Positions 1 through 8,662 of a DNA stretch of 64,000 nucleotides are shown here, in pieces. The translations under genes and the position numbers were made by a program. Location of the stretch: NCBI RefSeq assembly GCF_014803385.1, contig NZ_JACYFC010000004.1, forward strand, positions 248,001 to 312,000, in the 5' to 3' direction. Source of the DNA: Marinomonas colpomeniae. GTDB lineage: Bacteria; Pseudomonadota; Gammaproteobacteria; Pseudomonadales; Marinomonadaceae. The notes under the pieces are model-generated. The model worked only from the letters and a program-made list of their open reading frames with translations. It had not been told where the DNA came from and ran no database searches. Position 1 is the stretch's first letter. Each line of letters starts with the position of its first letter.

Positions 1-1674
1 TCCAGTCTTGAATATCGTGAAGAGTGTCATCGCATCGTAACCATCATGGCAGAACGTTATGGACAGCATCCTGCGGTAGTGTCTTGGCAAACGGATAATG
101 AATATGGCTGCCACGATACTATTTTAAGCTATGGCGAAACCGATTTAACGGCGTTTCGTCTATGGTTATCAGATAAATACGGAACCGTTGATGCGTTAAA
201 TAAGGCATGGGGGAACGTTTTCTGGAGCATGGATTATCGATCCTTTGACGAAATTGAACTGCCTAATTTAACCGTGACAGAAGCGAATCCTTCTCATCGA
301 TTGGATTTTCAGCGCTGTTGTTCAGATCAAGTCGTTGCGTTCAATAAACTGCAGGTCGATATTTTGCGTCAATATTCGGCTGGCCGTGATCTGGTTCATA
401 ATTATATGGGATTCTTCACTGCATTTGATCACCACAAAGTCGGTCAGGATTTAGACGTAGCGAGTTGGGACACTTATCCATTAGGTTTTCTAGATCAAGA
501 ATCCATTTATAGAAACGAAGAAAAACAGACCTATTTACGTGTCGGTCATCCTGACTTTGGTGCTTTTCACCATGATTTGTATCGAGGTTGTGGTAAAGGG
601 CGTTTATGGATTATGGAGCAACAACCAGGGCCTGTGAATTGGGCGCCACATAATCCGACGCCAGCTGATGGCGCAGTACGCTTGTGGACTTGGGAGGCTT
701 TTTCTCATGGGGCTGAGATGGTGTCTTATTTTCGTTGGCGCCAAGCCCCGTTTGGACAAGAACAGATGCATGCTGGCTTGTTGAGACCCGATGCCAAAGA
801 GGCTGAAGCCGCACAAGAAGCCGTACAAGTTGCCAAAGAAATCAACATGTTATCAGCCGCGATGGAGATGGATAAAGATGAACTGATGTCTCTGCCGAGT
901 TCAGGTAAGGTTGCTTTGATGTTTGATTACGATGCCTGTTGGTCACTGGATATTCAGCCTCAGTCTCGTGCCTATCGTTATCTTTTCTGGTGCTACCGAA
1001 TTTATGAAGCCATGCGTGAGTTAGGTTTATCTGTAGACATCATTTCCAGCCATGCATCATTGGATATGTATGAACTGCTCGTGTTGCCTGCACAAGCACA
1101 CATTTCGTCAGACTTGGAAAATAGGCTACATGCTTATAAAGGCATTTTATTAGCAGGTCCAAGAACAGGAAGTAAGACAGACAGCTATCAAATTCCTGAA
1201 AATCTTGCACCGGGACCGTTATCCACTTTGTTGCCTTTAAAAGTCGAGCGAGTAGATGCCTTACCTGAACATACTCAACCCGCTGTATCTGGTCGTTGGG
1301 GCAAAGGGAATTTAAAACATTGGCATGAACAAATTAGTACAGAGTTGCCTTGTTTATTAAAAGATGATTCTGGTAACCCTGTATTGATGGGCTCTGAACG
1401 TCATTTTTACCTTGGGTCGTGTCTAGATAATGATTTATTAAAAACAAGTTTGGCTAAGTTAGCCGAAAAAGCCGAGTTACCTACTTACTATTTACCGGAC
1501 GGAATTCGGGTTCGAGAGAGAGGCGATGTGATTTTTGTTTTTAATTATGGTGTTCGCTCAATATCTTTTGAACCAGAAGGTGCTGAGTTGGTTGTTGGTA
1601 ATAAAAATATAACCACTGCTGGGGTGGCGATTTGGAAAAAATTGAAAGATCAAAGAAAACATATAAAAAAATAA
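1..1674 (+). CDS. Beta-galactosidase, GH42 family (5'-truncated by window edge)
   Basis: Retaining glycoside hydrolase of family 42, hydrolysing terminal beta-galactosides or related sugars, probably in the cytoplasm because the substrate arrives through an ABC transporter. The frame is open from base 1, before the first ATG at 46, so the N-terminus lies outside the window; about 100 residues are missing compared with the usual 650-690. The acid/base glutamate is in WQTDNEYGCHDT (Glu34 counted from base 1) and the nucleophile in LWIMEQQPGPVNW (Glu206), both typical of GH42. Glutamine-amidotransferase-like trimerisation and C-terminal beta domains follow. The next gene encodes a sugar-binding protein 92 bp downstream, consistent with a sugar-use operon. 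Actual substrate cannot be told from sequence. Confidence 0.92.
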   Translation, partial: SSLEYREECHRIVTIMAERYGQHPAVVSWQTDNEYGCHDTILSYGETDLTAFRLWLSDKYGTVDALNKAWGNVFWSMDYRSFDEIELPNLTVTEANPSHRLDFQRCCSDQVVAFNKLQVDILRQYSAGRDLVHNYMGFFTAFDHHKVGQDLDVASWDTYPLGFLDQESIYRNEEKQTYLRVGHPDFGAFHHDLYRGCGKGRLWIMEQQPGPVNWAPHNPTPADGAVRLWTWEAFSHGAEMVSYFRWRQAPFGQEQMHAGLLRPDAKEAEAAQEAVQVAKEINMLSAAMEMDKDELMSLPSSGKVALMFDYDACWSLDIQPQSRAYRYLFWCYRIYEAMRELGLSVDIISSHASLDMYELLVLPAQAHISSDLENRLHAYKGILLAGPRTGSKTDSYQIPENLAPGPLSTLLPLKVERVDALPEHTQPAVSGRWGKGNLKHWHEQISTELPCLLKDDSGNPVLMGSERHFYLGSCLDNDLLKTSLAKLAEKAELPTYYLPDGIRVRERGDVIFVFNYGVRSISFEPEGAELVVGNKNITTAGVAIWKKLKDQRKHIKK

Positions 1675-1766
1675 ACTGAAACTAAGTTTCGTTTCTTGAT
1701 TATATGAATGATTTGTTTAATACTGAAACTCTGTTCCATTTAATAAAAATAAGAGGACTTGTCTGA

Positions 1767-2990
1767 ATGAAAAAATTACAATCATTACTTGTCGGTGCTA
1801 TCGCTAGCGCCACATTGTCTATGGCTAATGCAGGAACTTTGGTAATTAACTCGGATCAAGCTGATCCAGCACCAAAGAAAGCATTTACTGAAATTGTTCA
1901 AAAATTCGAAAATGAAAACCCTGATATTACGGTCAAATATAATTTATATGATAAAGAAGGTTATAAAACAGCCATTCGTAATTGGTTATCTACAAGTCCA
2001 CCTGATGTTGTGTTTTGGTACGCCGGTAACCGTATGAAAACTTTTGTAGACCGTGGTTTATTTGAAGATGTAAGTGATATTTGGGAAAAAGAAAATCTTA
2101 AAGAAAATATGCCTTCCGCTACACCTGCAATGACAATCGATGATAAGCAGTGGGGCCTTCCTTACACTTATTATCAATGGGGTATTTATTACAGAAAAGA
2201 TATTTTTGATAAATTAGGTCTTTCTGAACCTAAAACATGGGATGAATTTTTAGCCGTTAATGCCAAGCTAAAAGCCAATGATATTGCTCCAATTGCCATT
2301 GGTACTAAGTACTTGTGGACTGCCGCTGGTTGGTTCGATTACTTGAATATGCGTACAAATGGTTTGGATTTTCATATCGACCTAATGGACGGCAAAATCC
2401 CTTATACTGATGCTCGTGTGCGTAAGACATTTGAGCACTGGAAGGAGTTGGTAGATAAAGGATATTTCCTAGACAATCATGCTTCGTATTCTTGGCAGGA
2501 AGCGCAACCATTCATGTACAACGGCAAAGCGGCGATGTATTTGATTGGGAACTTCATTACGCCTAACTTCCCTGAAGAGCTAGATGGCAAAATGGGCTTC
2601 TTCCAGTTCCCACAAATTGATCCAGCAATTGGTATGGCTGAAGATGCACCGATGGATACTATTCATATCCCATCAAAAGCTGCAAATAAAAAGGATGCTC
2701 GTACATTCTTAGAATTTATGGCTCGTGCAGATAATCAAACCTTAGTAAATGCCGCATTATTACAGATACCGCCGCATAAAAAGGCACAAGCACCTGATAA
2801 TTTCTTTTTGAATAAAGGTGTTAAAATGCTTAATGATTCTGCTGGTACTGCTCAGTTTTACGACCGTGATACCGAACCAAGCATGGCTCAAGAAGGTATG
2901 AAGGGGTTCCAAGAATTTATGGTAAAACCTGAACGTTTAGATGCTATTTTAAAACGCCTTGAAAACGTTCGAAAGCGCGTTTTTAAATAA
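1767..2990 (+). CDS. Sugar ABC transporter substrate-binding protein
   Basis: Periplasmic solute-binding protein of the extracellular family 1 (MalE-like) type, 407 aa, which delivers an oligosaccharide or sugar to an inner-membrane ABC permease. It has a Sec signal peptide with cleavage likely after ...SMANA (about residue 22), followed by the TLVINSDQ start of the mature lobe. An AGAGGA ribosome-binding sequence precedes the ATG. It follows the GH42 gene in the same direction. No permease or ATPase gene follows: the gene ends at a strong terminator and leuA lies beyond on the other strand, so the rest of the transporter must be upstream of the window or elsewhere. Ligand unknown; the neighbour suggests a galactoside. 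Confidence 0.88.
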   Translation: MKKLQSLLVGAIASATLSMANAGTLVINSDQADPAPKKAFTEIVQKFENENPDITVKYNLYDKEGYKTAIRNWLSTSPPDVVFWYAGNRMKTFVDRGLFEDVSDIWEKENLKENMPSATPAMTIDDKQWGLPYTYYQWGIYYRKDIFDKLGLSEPKTWDEFLAVNAKLKANDIAPIAIGTKYLWTAAGWFDYLNMRTNGLDFHIDLMDGKIPYTDARVRKTFEHWKELVDKGYFLDNHASYSWQEAQPFMYNGKAAMYLIGNFITPNFPEELDGKMGFFQFPQIDPAIGMAEDAPMDTIHIPSKAANKKDARTFLEFMARADNQTLVNAALLQIPPHKKAQAPDNFFLNKGVKMLNDSAGTAQFYDRDTEPSMAQEGMKGFQEFMVKPERLDAILKRLENVRKRVFK

Positions 2991-3027
2991 TACACATTTT
3001 TCTAACCTAGAGAATGAGTTGTAACTT

Positions 3028-3060
3028 AAAGCCAGTATGATGTTCATACTGGCTTTTAAT
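3028..3060 (+). terminator. Rho-independent terminator after the binding-protein gene
   Basis: Perfect 13-bp stem (3028-3040 with 3044-3056), 3-nt loop, then T-rich bases. It closes the sugar operon. Confidence 0.85.
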
Positions 3061-3126
3061 GTTTGGGGCTTAATGTATTGATTATGCTCTCTTGATTCTA
3101 TTACTTTCTAGCTTAGTCATAGTCGT

Positions 3127-3167
3127 AAAAAAACCGAGGTCACTTCAGGTGACTCTCGGTTTTTTCA
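3127..3167. terminator. Bidirectional terminator between sugar operon and leuA
   Basis: A-run, hairpin with ACCGAG/CTCGGT and inner GTCAC/GTGAC arms, then T-run, so it can act on both strands. It is the probable terminator of leuA on the minus strand. Confidence 0.75.
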
Positions 3168-3230
3168 GTCTACATGTTAGATATTTTCTAGTATCCAAAC
3201 TCCAATTGAACAAAACAATTAGGCCATAAC

Positions 3231-4880
3231 CTATTTTGTTTTCTGGTTCACGCTCGCCAACAAGGCTTGAATTGAAGCAGATACAATGTCGTTATCAATG
3301 GCAACACCATTAAAACGATCACCGTCAATGTTCACTTGCACATAAGCGATAGCTTGTGAGTCGCTGCCCACTGTTAACGCGTGCTCTTGATACTGGATAA
3401 TATCGATACGCATGTCGAAATGCTTACCTAGTGCTTCACTAAAGGCTGATAAAGCGCCATTACCATTTCCGCTAATATTAATACTTTCGTTATTACCAAT
3501 AAGCTCTGCATTTACTGTGTCTACATCATTTTTAGCAAGGTCGTATTTGCCCAATTTGTATGGCGTAGTCCCTGTCATGAAGCTTTTTTCAAACAAGGCT
3601 TTCATTGACTCTGCGTTTACCACACCACCTTCTTGTTCTGCAAACTGTTGAACTAATGGGCTAAATTCAACTTGTAACCAACGAGGCAATGCCAAGCCAT
3701 ATTCTTGTTCAAGCGTATAAGCAACACCGCCTTTGCCTGATTGGCTATTAACACGGATAACTTCTTGGTAACTACGACCCACATCACGAGGGTCAATTGG
3801 CAAGTAAGCCACATCCCAAGGTTTGTCGTCTGTTTGGTTTGCTAAGCACTTCTTAATAGCGTCTTGGTGAGAACCAGAGAAAGCTGTGAAAACCAATTCG
3901 CCTGCGTAAGCATGACGTGGGTGAACCTGCAACAAAGTACAAGCTTGTACTACGCTGATAATGCGGTCCATATCGCCTAATGCCAATTTAGGATCGATGC
4001 CTTGGCTGTACATGTTCATCGCCATAGTGACGACATCCATATTACCTGTACGCTCACCGTTACCTAACAAGGTGCCTTCGATGCGATCTGCACCGGCCAA
4101 CAAACCAAGTTCCGCTGCAGCGACGCCACAACCTCGGTCGTTATGAGTGTGTAAGCTAATAATCATGCTGTCACGTTGCTTAACTTCGCGACAAAAATAT
4201 TCGATCTGATCTGCAAAACGATTAGGTGTTGAAACTTCAACGGTTGCAGGCAAGTTGATAATGATTTTGTTGTCAGGCGTTGGTTGCCAAACATGCGCAA
4301 CCGCATCGACTACTTCAACAGCGTAATCAATTTCAGTACCTGTAAAACTTTCAGGTGAGTATTGGAAAACCCATTCTGTTTCAGGGTGTTTCGCTGCGTG
4401 GTCTTTTACGCATTGTGCGCCTTTTACCGCGATGTTCTTGATGCCATCTTTGTCTAAACGAAACACTTGCTCGCGTTGTGTTTTAGACGTTGAATTATAA
4501 ACATGAACGATGGCTTTTTTCGCACCCTTCAATGACTCATAAGTACGCTCGATCAACTCTGGGCGAGCCTGAGTTAATACTTGAATGTAGACATCGTCTG
4601 GCACTTGATCTTCTTCTATCAACCAACGTACAAAGTCAAAATCTAACTGGGATGCAGCAGGGAAGCCGACTTCAATTTCTTTAAAACCCACATCTACAAG
4701 TAGGGCGAAGAATTGTTTCTTTTGTTCCACTGTCATTGGTTCAACCAGCGCTTGGTTGCCATCACGCAGATCGACACTAGACCAAATAGGAGCGCTTGTG
4801 ATTTCTTGGTCTGGCCAAGTTCGATTCTTAATCTCGACAGATTTAAACGGCGTGTACTTAGTGTGATCAAAAGATGTCAT
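3231..4880 (-). CDS. leuA: 2-isopropylmalate synthase
   Basis: First committed enzyme of leucine synthesis: condenses acetyl-CoA with 2-oxoisovalerate. It is of the longer LeuA type 2 (about 549 aa). The HMGL-like TIM barrel has the signature DLRDGNQALVEP near the N-terminus and metal ligands in SLHTHNDRGCG; the C-terminal third is the LeuA allosteric domain that binds leucine. The ATG at 4880 (MTSFDHTKY) is preferred over an upstream TTG at 4898 because GGAAGG lies directly upstream at the right distance. It is transcribed alone and divergently from an Lrp/AsnC regulator, which may control it; no leucine-rich leader peptide or attenuator was seen in the 208 bp between them. Confidence 0.97.
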   Translation of the reverse strand: MTSFDHTKYTPFKSVEIKNRTWPDQEITSAPIWSSVDLRDGNQALVEPMTVEQKKQFFALLVDVGFKEIEVGFPAASQLDFDFVRWLIEEDQVPDDVYIQVLTQARPELIERTYESLKGAKKAIVHVYNSTSKTQREQVFRLDKDGIKNIAVKGAQCVKDHAAKHPETEWVFQYSPESFTGTEIDYAVEVVDAVAHVWQPTPDNKIIINLPATVEVSTPNRFADQIEYFCREVKQRDSMIISLHTHNDRGCGVAAAELGLLAGADRIEGTLLGNGERTGNMDVVTMAMNMYSQGIDPKLALGDMDRIISVVQACTLLQVHPRHAYAGELVFTAFSGSHQDAIKKCLANQTDDKPWDVAYLPIDPRDVGRSYQEVIRVNSQSGKGGVAYTLEQEYGLALPRWLQVEFSPLVQQFAEQEGGVVNAESMKALFEKSFMTGTTPYKLGKYDLAKNDVDTVNAELIGNNESINISGNGNGALSAFSEALGKHFDMRIDIIQYQEHALTVGSDSQAIAYVQVNIDGDRFNGVAIDNDIVSASIQALLASVNQKTK

Positions 4881-5088
4881 GATCCTTCCCTTTTTCAATG
4901 GTAGAGCCGATAAGCTCAGGTTTTAATATTAAGACACTTATTATCTGAGTAGAGAAATAGGTGCGTTGTTATATGTCTATCATAACGAATTTTTTTGAGT
5001 AAAAGATTGCGTTTTTTAGAAAATAATCAATCCATATGGCATTATATTGCGTAATATGTCTTTAAATTAGTCATTAGGTGGCATTTAA

Positions 5089-5562
5089 ATGAAGTTTGAT
5101 AAGATTGATTTGAATATTTTACGTGAATTACAGCAAGATTCTAGCTTAACCAATCAAGAATTAGCGGATCGTGTTGGTCTTTCTGCATCACCCTGTTTAA
5201 GAAGGGTAAAAGCTTTAGAGGAGAGTGGCATTATAGATCGTAAAGTGACTATCCTAAAGCGATCTACTTTGGGATTAAAGTTAACCGCCTTTCTACAAAT
5301 TAGCATGGATAGGCATACACCAGATCGTTTTAATGTCTTTGAAGAACAGGTGAACTGCTTCCCAGAAGTAAGAAATTGCAACCTAGTGACAGGTCAAAAT
5401 TGTGACTATTTACTAGAAGTGGTAGTAGAAGATATGGAAAAATATCATGATTTTTTGTTGGGGCAACTAACGCGAATACCAGGTGTTACTGGTGTTCAGT
5501 CTAGTTTTTTATTGCGTAGCGTTAAAGAAAGTACTGCTTTACCGCTAGAGCATTTACTCTAA
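5089..5562 (+). CDS. Lrp/AsnC family transcriptional regulator
   Basis: DNA-binding regulator of 157 aa. The N-terminus has the AsnC-type helix-turn-helix (DKIDLNILRELQQDSSLTNQ through SASPCLRRVKALE), followed by a RAM/ligand-binding beta-alpha-beta domain ending in a region with VTGVQSSFLLRSVK. Such proteins sense amino acids and often regulate themselves and neighbours. Its position divergent to leuA makes leucine or another branched amino acid a candidate effector, but this is inference; global Lrp, BkdR and other paralogues look alike at this level. Confidence 0.93.
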   Translation: MKFDKIDLNILRELQQDSSLTNQELADRVGLSASPCLRRVKALEESGIIDRKVTILKRSTLGLKLTAFLQISMDRHTPDRFNVFEEQVNCFPEVRNCNLVTGQNCDYLLEVVVEDMEKYHDFLLGQLTRIPGVTGVQSSFLLRSVKESTALPLEHLL

Positions 5563-5658
5563 ATAAAATGTTATATTATAACCACCCATTGAATTATGAT
5601 TTTATGACCTAATAAATGGATGATCGATTAAATAAAAGTCCCTAGAAAGAGAAAAGGT

Positions 5659-6267
5659 ATGAGCAAGTTAACAATAAAACGTCGAGTGATGATTCCTGTA
5701 AGGGCAGGTGACGTGATGGCCGAGTTTATCTCCTTTAATGGTGATGACTCAGGCAAAGAACATATAGGGATATATTTTGAAGGCACGACACCAAAAAAAG
5801 ATGGTGCGGTGCCATTAGTACGTTTGCACTCTGAGTGTTTAACGGGTGATGTGTTTGGGTCTGGTCGTTGCGATTGTGGAGAGCAATTGGACGAAGCCAT
5901 AGACCGAATTAACGAAGAAGGCGGATACATTCTTTATCTGCGCCAAGAAGGTCGAGGCATTGGCTTGTATGCCAAGCTAGAAGCCTATGCACTACAAGAT
6001 CAAGGTTATGACACCTACGAAGCGAATGAAATGCTTCATTTGCCAGAAGATGATCGTGATTTTAGTATTGCAGCAAGAATGTTAGATGCGCTTGAGGTAT
6101 CAAAAGTACGATTGCTCACAAACAATCCAGACAAGTCTGAACAGCTAACGGCCAATGGCATTGATGTTGTAGAGATTGTGCCAACGCAAGTTCACGTGAA
6201 TCAACATAATCGTCAGTATTTGGAAACAAAAGCCAAACGTAAACAGCATACGTTAAAACTTGATTAG
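5659..6267 (+). CDS. ribA: GTP cyclohydrolase II
   Basis: Opens the imidazole ring of GTP to give 2,5-diamino-6-ribosylamino-4(3H)-pyrimidinone 5'-phosphate, the first step of riboflavin synthesis. 202 aa, stand-alone RibA rather than a RibBA fusion. The three zinc cysteines are Cys60, Cys71 and Cys73 in HSEC...[10 protein letters not shown]; the active-site segment [11 protein letters not shown] and the LLTNNPDK loop are intact. No FMN riboswitch is apparent in the 96-bp leader. A strong terminator follows. Confidence 0.97.
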   Translation: MSKLTIKRRVMIPVRAGDVMAEFISFNGDDSGKEHIGIYFEGTTPKKDGAVPLVRLHSECLTGDVFGSGRCDCGEQLDEAIDRINEEGGYILYLRQEGRGIGLYAKLEAYALQDQGYDTYEANEMLHLPEDDRDFSIAARMLDALEVSKVRLLTNNPDKSEQLTANGIDVVEIVPTQVHVNQHNRQYLETKAKRKQHTLKLD

Positions 6268-6295
6268 ATCGAATTATTCACAAGACCGTATTTTT

Positions 6296-6326
6296 AAAGG
6301 CGAACCGAAAAAGGTTCGCCTTTTTT
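6296..6326 (+). terminator. Terminator after ribA
   Basis: AAGGCGAACC / GGTTCGCCTT stem with A-rich loop and six T residues. Confidence 0.88.
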
Positions 6327-6457
6327 ATTTATCAGTGCGTGCTGAGATGCGAAAGACAAATGTTGGTGCTGAAAGAAATATCAAATGCTAAAATGGCTGT
6401 ATTCAAGCCACTATTAGCTTATTTCACGTTAAGTCACTGTCTAGATTGTGAGTCTAA

Positions 6458-7210
6458 ATGTCATTACAACAAACAAGCCTTAGTTTTGTGACGATTCGTC
6501 GGCAATTTGACTTTCGCGGTATCGAAATGGGCCGTTGGGTCACACCAGAAGAAAGAGATCGTGCCGCGGTTAACTTTAACCAAGCCTTGCACGACTTAAT
6601 GGATGCCTTACAAGGGCCTGAACAGCTTATTTCTTTGCGAGGTACGTTGGGTCTTCAATTTGGCAAAGGCGGACAACGTGGCGTCGCAGCGCATTACATG
6701 CCAGCGACTCGGCAATTAGCCTTGGCAAAAAACGCCGGAGCAGGAAGCTTAGCTCACGAGTGGTTCCACGCGTTCGACCATTACCTGGGCGATAAAATGT
6801 TTCACTTCGCCTCATCATCCAGCTTTGCTTCCAGTAATTGGCTACAAGAACCAGACTCAAGCAATATAAAATCCCACCCGTTAAACACGCTGCTAGGGGA
6901 CTGCTTCAAAAGCGTCCTACTCAGTCCAGACGGAAGCGACACCAGCGAACTGTTCCAAGCATCGAAACGTGCCGATGAAAAATACAATGTTTTCTATTAC
7001 GCCAAACCAGAAGAAATGTGCGCCCGTGCCTTTGAAGCTTTTATAGAAGACGCTAAACCAGTTAGCAGGTTCCTTGTAAAAGGCAGTAAATACTCAGAAG
7101 AAGCCAAAGTTGGGCTTTATCCTAAAGGACGGCAACGCGAATTGATCAATAAAGCCTTTCGAGATTATTTTGGTTTGCTTGGTGGTGCGTTGAGTAGAGA
7201 AAATAGTTAA
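6458..7210 (+). CDS. LPD1-like / CLCA_X-type HExxH protein
   Basis: 250 aa. The first 120 residues resemble the LPD1 domain (large polyvalent protein-associated domain 1) of phage and plasmid polyvalent proteins: a FDFRGIEMGRWV segment, the LRGTLGLQFGKGG segment, then AGSLAHEWFHAFDHYL. The last contains a clear HExxH (His100-Glu101, His104) and a later acidic helix, EEMCARAFEAFIED, could give a third ligand, so a zinc-dependent peptidase-like fold is plausible. Chromosomal relatives are, I believe, annotated as CLCA_X family. No signal peptide. It sits alone between ribA and an unrelated minus-strand gene, without phage genes. Function unknown; the start codon lacks a strong ribosome-binding site. 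Confidence 0.75.
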   Translation: MSLQQTSLSFVTIRRQFDFRGIEMGRWVTPEERDRAAVNFNQALHDLMDALQGPEQLISLRGTLGLQFGKGGQRGVAAHYMPATRQLALAKNAGAGSLAHEWFHAFDHYLGDKMFHFASSSSFASSNWLQEPDSSNIKSHPLNTLLGDCFKSVLLSPDGSDTSELFQASKRADEKYNVFYYAKPEEMCARAFEAFIEDAKPVSRFLVKGSKYSEEAKVGLYPKGRQRELINKAFRDYFGLLGGALSRENS

Positions 7211-7252
7211 GTTACGCATTAATTCAAATGAGTTACCCTAACATCATAACAG

Positions 7253-8518
7253 TTAATTTTGTTTTCCTTGAATGGCTTTCATTATCAAAGCCATGCCACT
7301 AATACTGGGTAAATCAGAGCTGGCTGAACTGCCATCGATATGATCTGAAAATATTTTTTCAATAATGATTTTATCTTGATCATCGCCAATTTGATTATTT
7401 TGCTTCATTGCGAGATAGGTTTGTATCTGCATGGCTTTATTTTCTGAAAACTGAGCGTATTTAGTTCTTGCTGAAGCTGTTGCCATGCAATATCTTGCAA
7501 TCCATATACCGGGTAGCGCAGTAATGGTTACTCCCATTAAGATCATAAACGCTTTGAGTCCTTCAGAAATCTCTTCTCCAGTAATGAGTTTATTTAATGA
7601 AGTTCCTGATTCAAAATAAGATTGAATAACGATACTTTCAGCCCAGAAGGTAAGAAGTAGGGCAATGGTTGAAGTGAAAATTAATTTGTATGCAGAAGTT
7701 TTTGCTTCATTTTGCTTGTTTCGCCAATAAACAACCGCTTCTTTATTGGCGATATGCTCTCTAAAGTTAGCAATGGTAGCTTCTACATCTTTTTTGGCAT
7801 TGTCTAATAAATTGTTTAATTGCTTCTTATGCTCTGGTATATCTTTGTGTTGGAATTCTCGTAATAAACGAACAATACGACCTCTAGTTCCTAGTATTTC
7901 GTCGTTTTGCTCCTCATGTAGTTCTAGTAAATCTTGATAAAAGATACCTGTTCGGTTTTCTATTTCAGCCTCTATACTAATTTCTCTATTGATTTTTTCT
8001 CTTTTATCAATTCCTTCAAGAAATAAATTGAAAGTGTTATTCGTTTCATTTTTACTGCGATAGGCGCTTTGAATAAACATACAAAAATGAGGGAACCCAC
8101 TGTAGTTCTGACTTTGTTTACCAAGCAAGCCTACAATAAAAGCATTACTTAAATAGTCTTGAGATAACTCAGTTTCTTTTAAGGCTTTTGCAAAAGGAGA
8201 CTCAGGGTAAAATAAGCAACCATTTGGATAAAAGAAGTCATTAATAATGACGCTTAACTGTTTTGATACTTGTTTCTCAATAATTTCACTATTGCTATGG
8301 AATGTATCATCTATTTTTGCAATTTTATGTTTTTTTAACTCGTTTCGGACAGACTGTCTTAATTGAATAACTAACTCTGAAAGGTACTTGAAGCTATTGT
8401 AAAATTGAGTAAGCTCGTTAAAAAATTCATCAAGCTTTTCTAATGATCTAAAGCTTCGTTTACACCCCTGAAGTGTTACCGCTATTGGCTTCTCTAGCTT
8501 TACTTTTTGTTCCATCAT
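7253..8518 (-). CDS. Unrecognised membrane protein with two transmembrane segments
   Basis: 421 aa, not recognised with confidence; a DUF6161-like protein is one possibility. The first 270 residues are charged, largely helical and probably cytoplasmic, with coiled-coil-prone stretches (residues about 190-270). Two hydrophobic segments follow, near 280-300 (LIFTSTIALLLTFWAES) and 330-350 (AFMILMGVTITALPGIWIAR), then a cytoplasmic tail with a possible helical region. Tandem ATGs at 8518 and 8515 follow an AAGGAA ribosome-binding sequence. It stands alone, between a plus-strand LPD1-like gene and gcvP, and its upstream edge is a long symmetrical terminator. Codon usage is AT-rich like that of its neighbours. 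Confidence 0.7.
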   Translation of the reverse strand: MMEQKVKLEKPIAVTLQGCKRSFRSLEKLDEFFNELTQFYNSFKYLSELVIQLRQSVRNELKKHKIAKIDDTFHSNSEIIEKQVSKQLSVIINDFFYPNGCLFYPESPFAKALKETELSQDYLSNAFIVGLLGKQSQNYSGFPHFCMFIQSAYRSKNETNNTFNLFLEGIDKREKINREISIEAEIENRTGIFYQDLLELHEEQNDEILGTRGRIVRLLREFQHKDIPEHKKQLNNLLDNAKKDVEATIANFREHIANKEAVVYWRNKQNEAKTSAYKLIFTSTIALLLTFWAESIVIQSYFESGTSLNKLITGEEISEGLKAFMILMGVTITALPGIWIARYCMATASARTKYAQFSENKAMQIQTYLAMKQNNQIGDDQDKIIIEKIFSDHIDGSSASSDLPSISGMALIMKAIQGKQN

Positions 8519-8611
8519 TTATTTCCTTGCTCTGGCGTCGACTATATTTATTAAAAACAGCTTTGCTAATGAATACTTCTATTGAGGATATCAAAACTTT
8601 AAGGAACGTAG

Positions 8612-8649
8612 GAAACAAAAAACGAGCCATTTGGCTCGTTTTTTGTTTC
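8612..8649. terminator. Long symmetrical terminator at the end of gcvP
   Basis: 18-bp perfect stem (8612-8629 with 8632-8649) with A-run and T-run flanks inside the arms. It lies 14 bp beyond the gcvP stop on the minus strand. Confidence 0.88.
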
Positions 8650-8662
8650 AGCTTATAAAATT

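Noticed and set aside
4881..5088. Leucine attenuator/leader peptide before leuA
   Set aside because: No short frame with clustered Leu codons or terminator/antiterminator hairpins was found.
5628..5930. Minus-strand frame over ribA
   Set aside because: It is antisense to the strongly conserved ribA start and zinc motif; no sign of coding.
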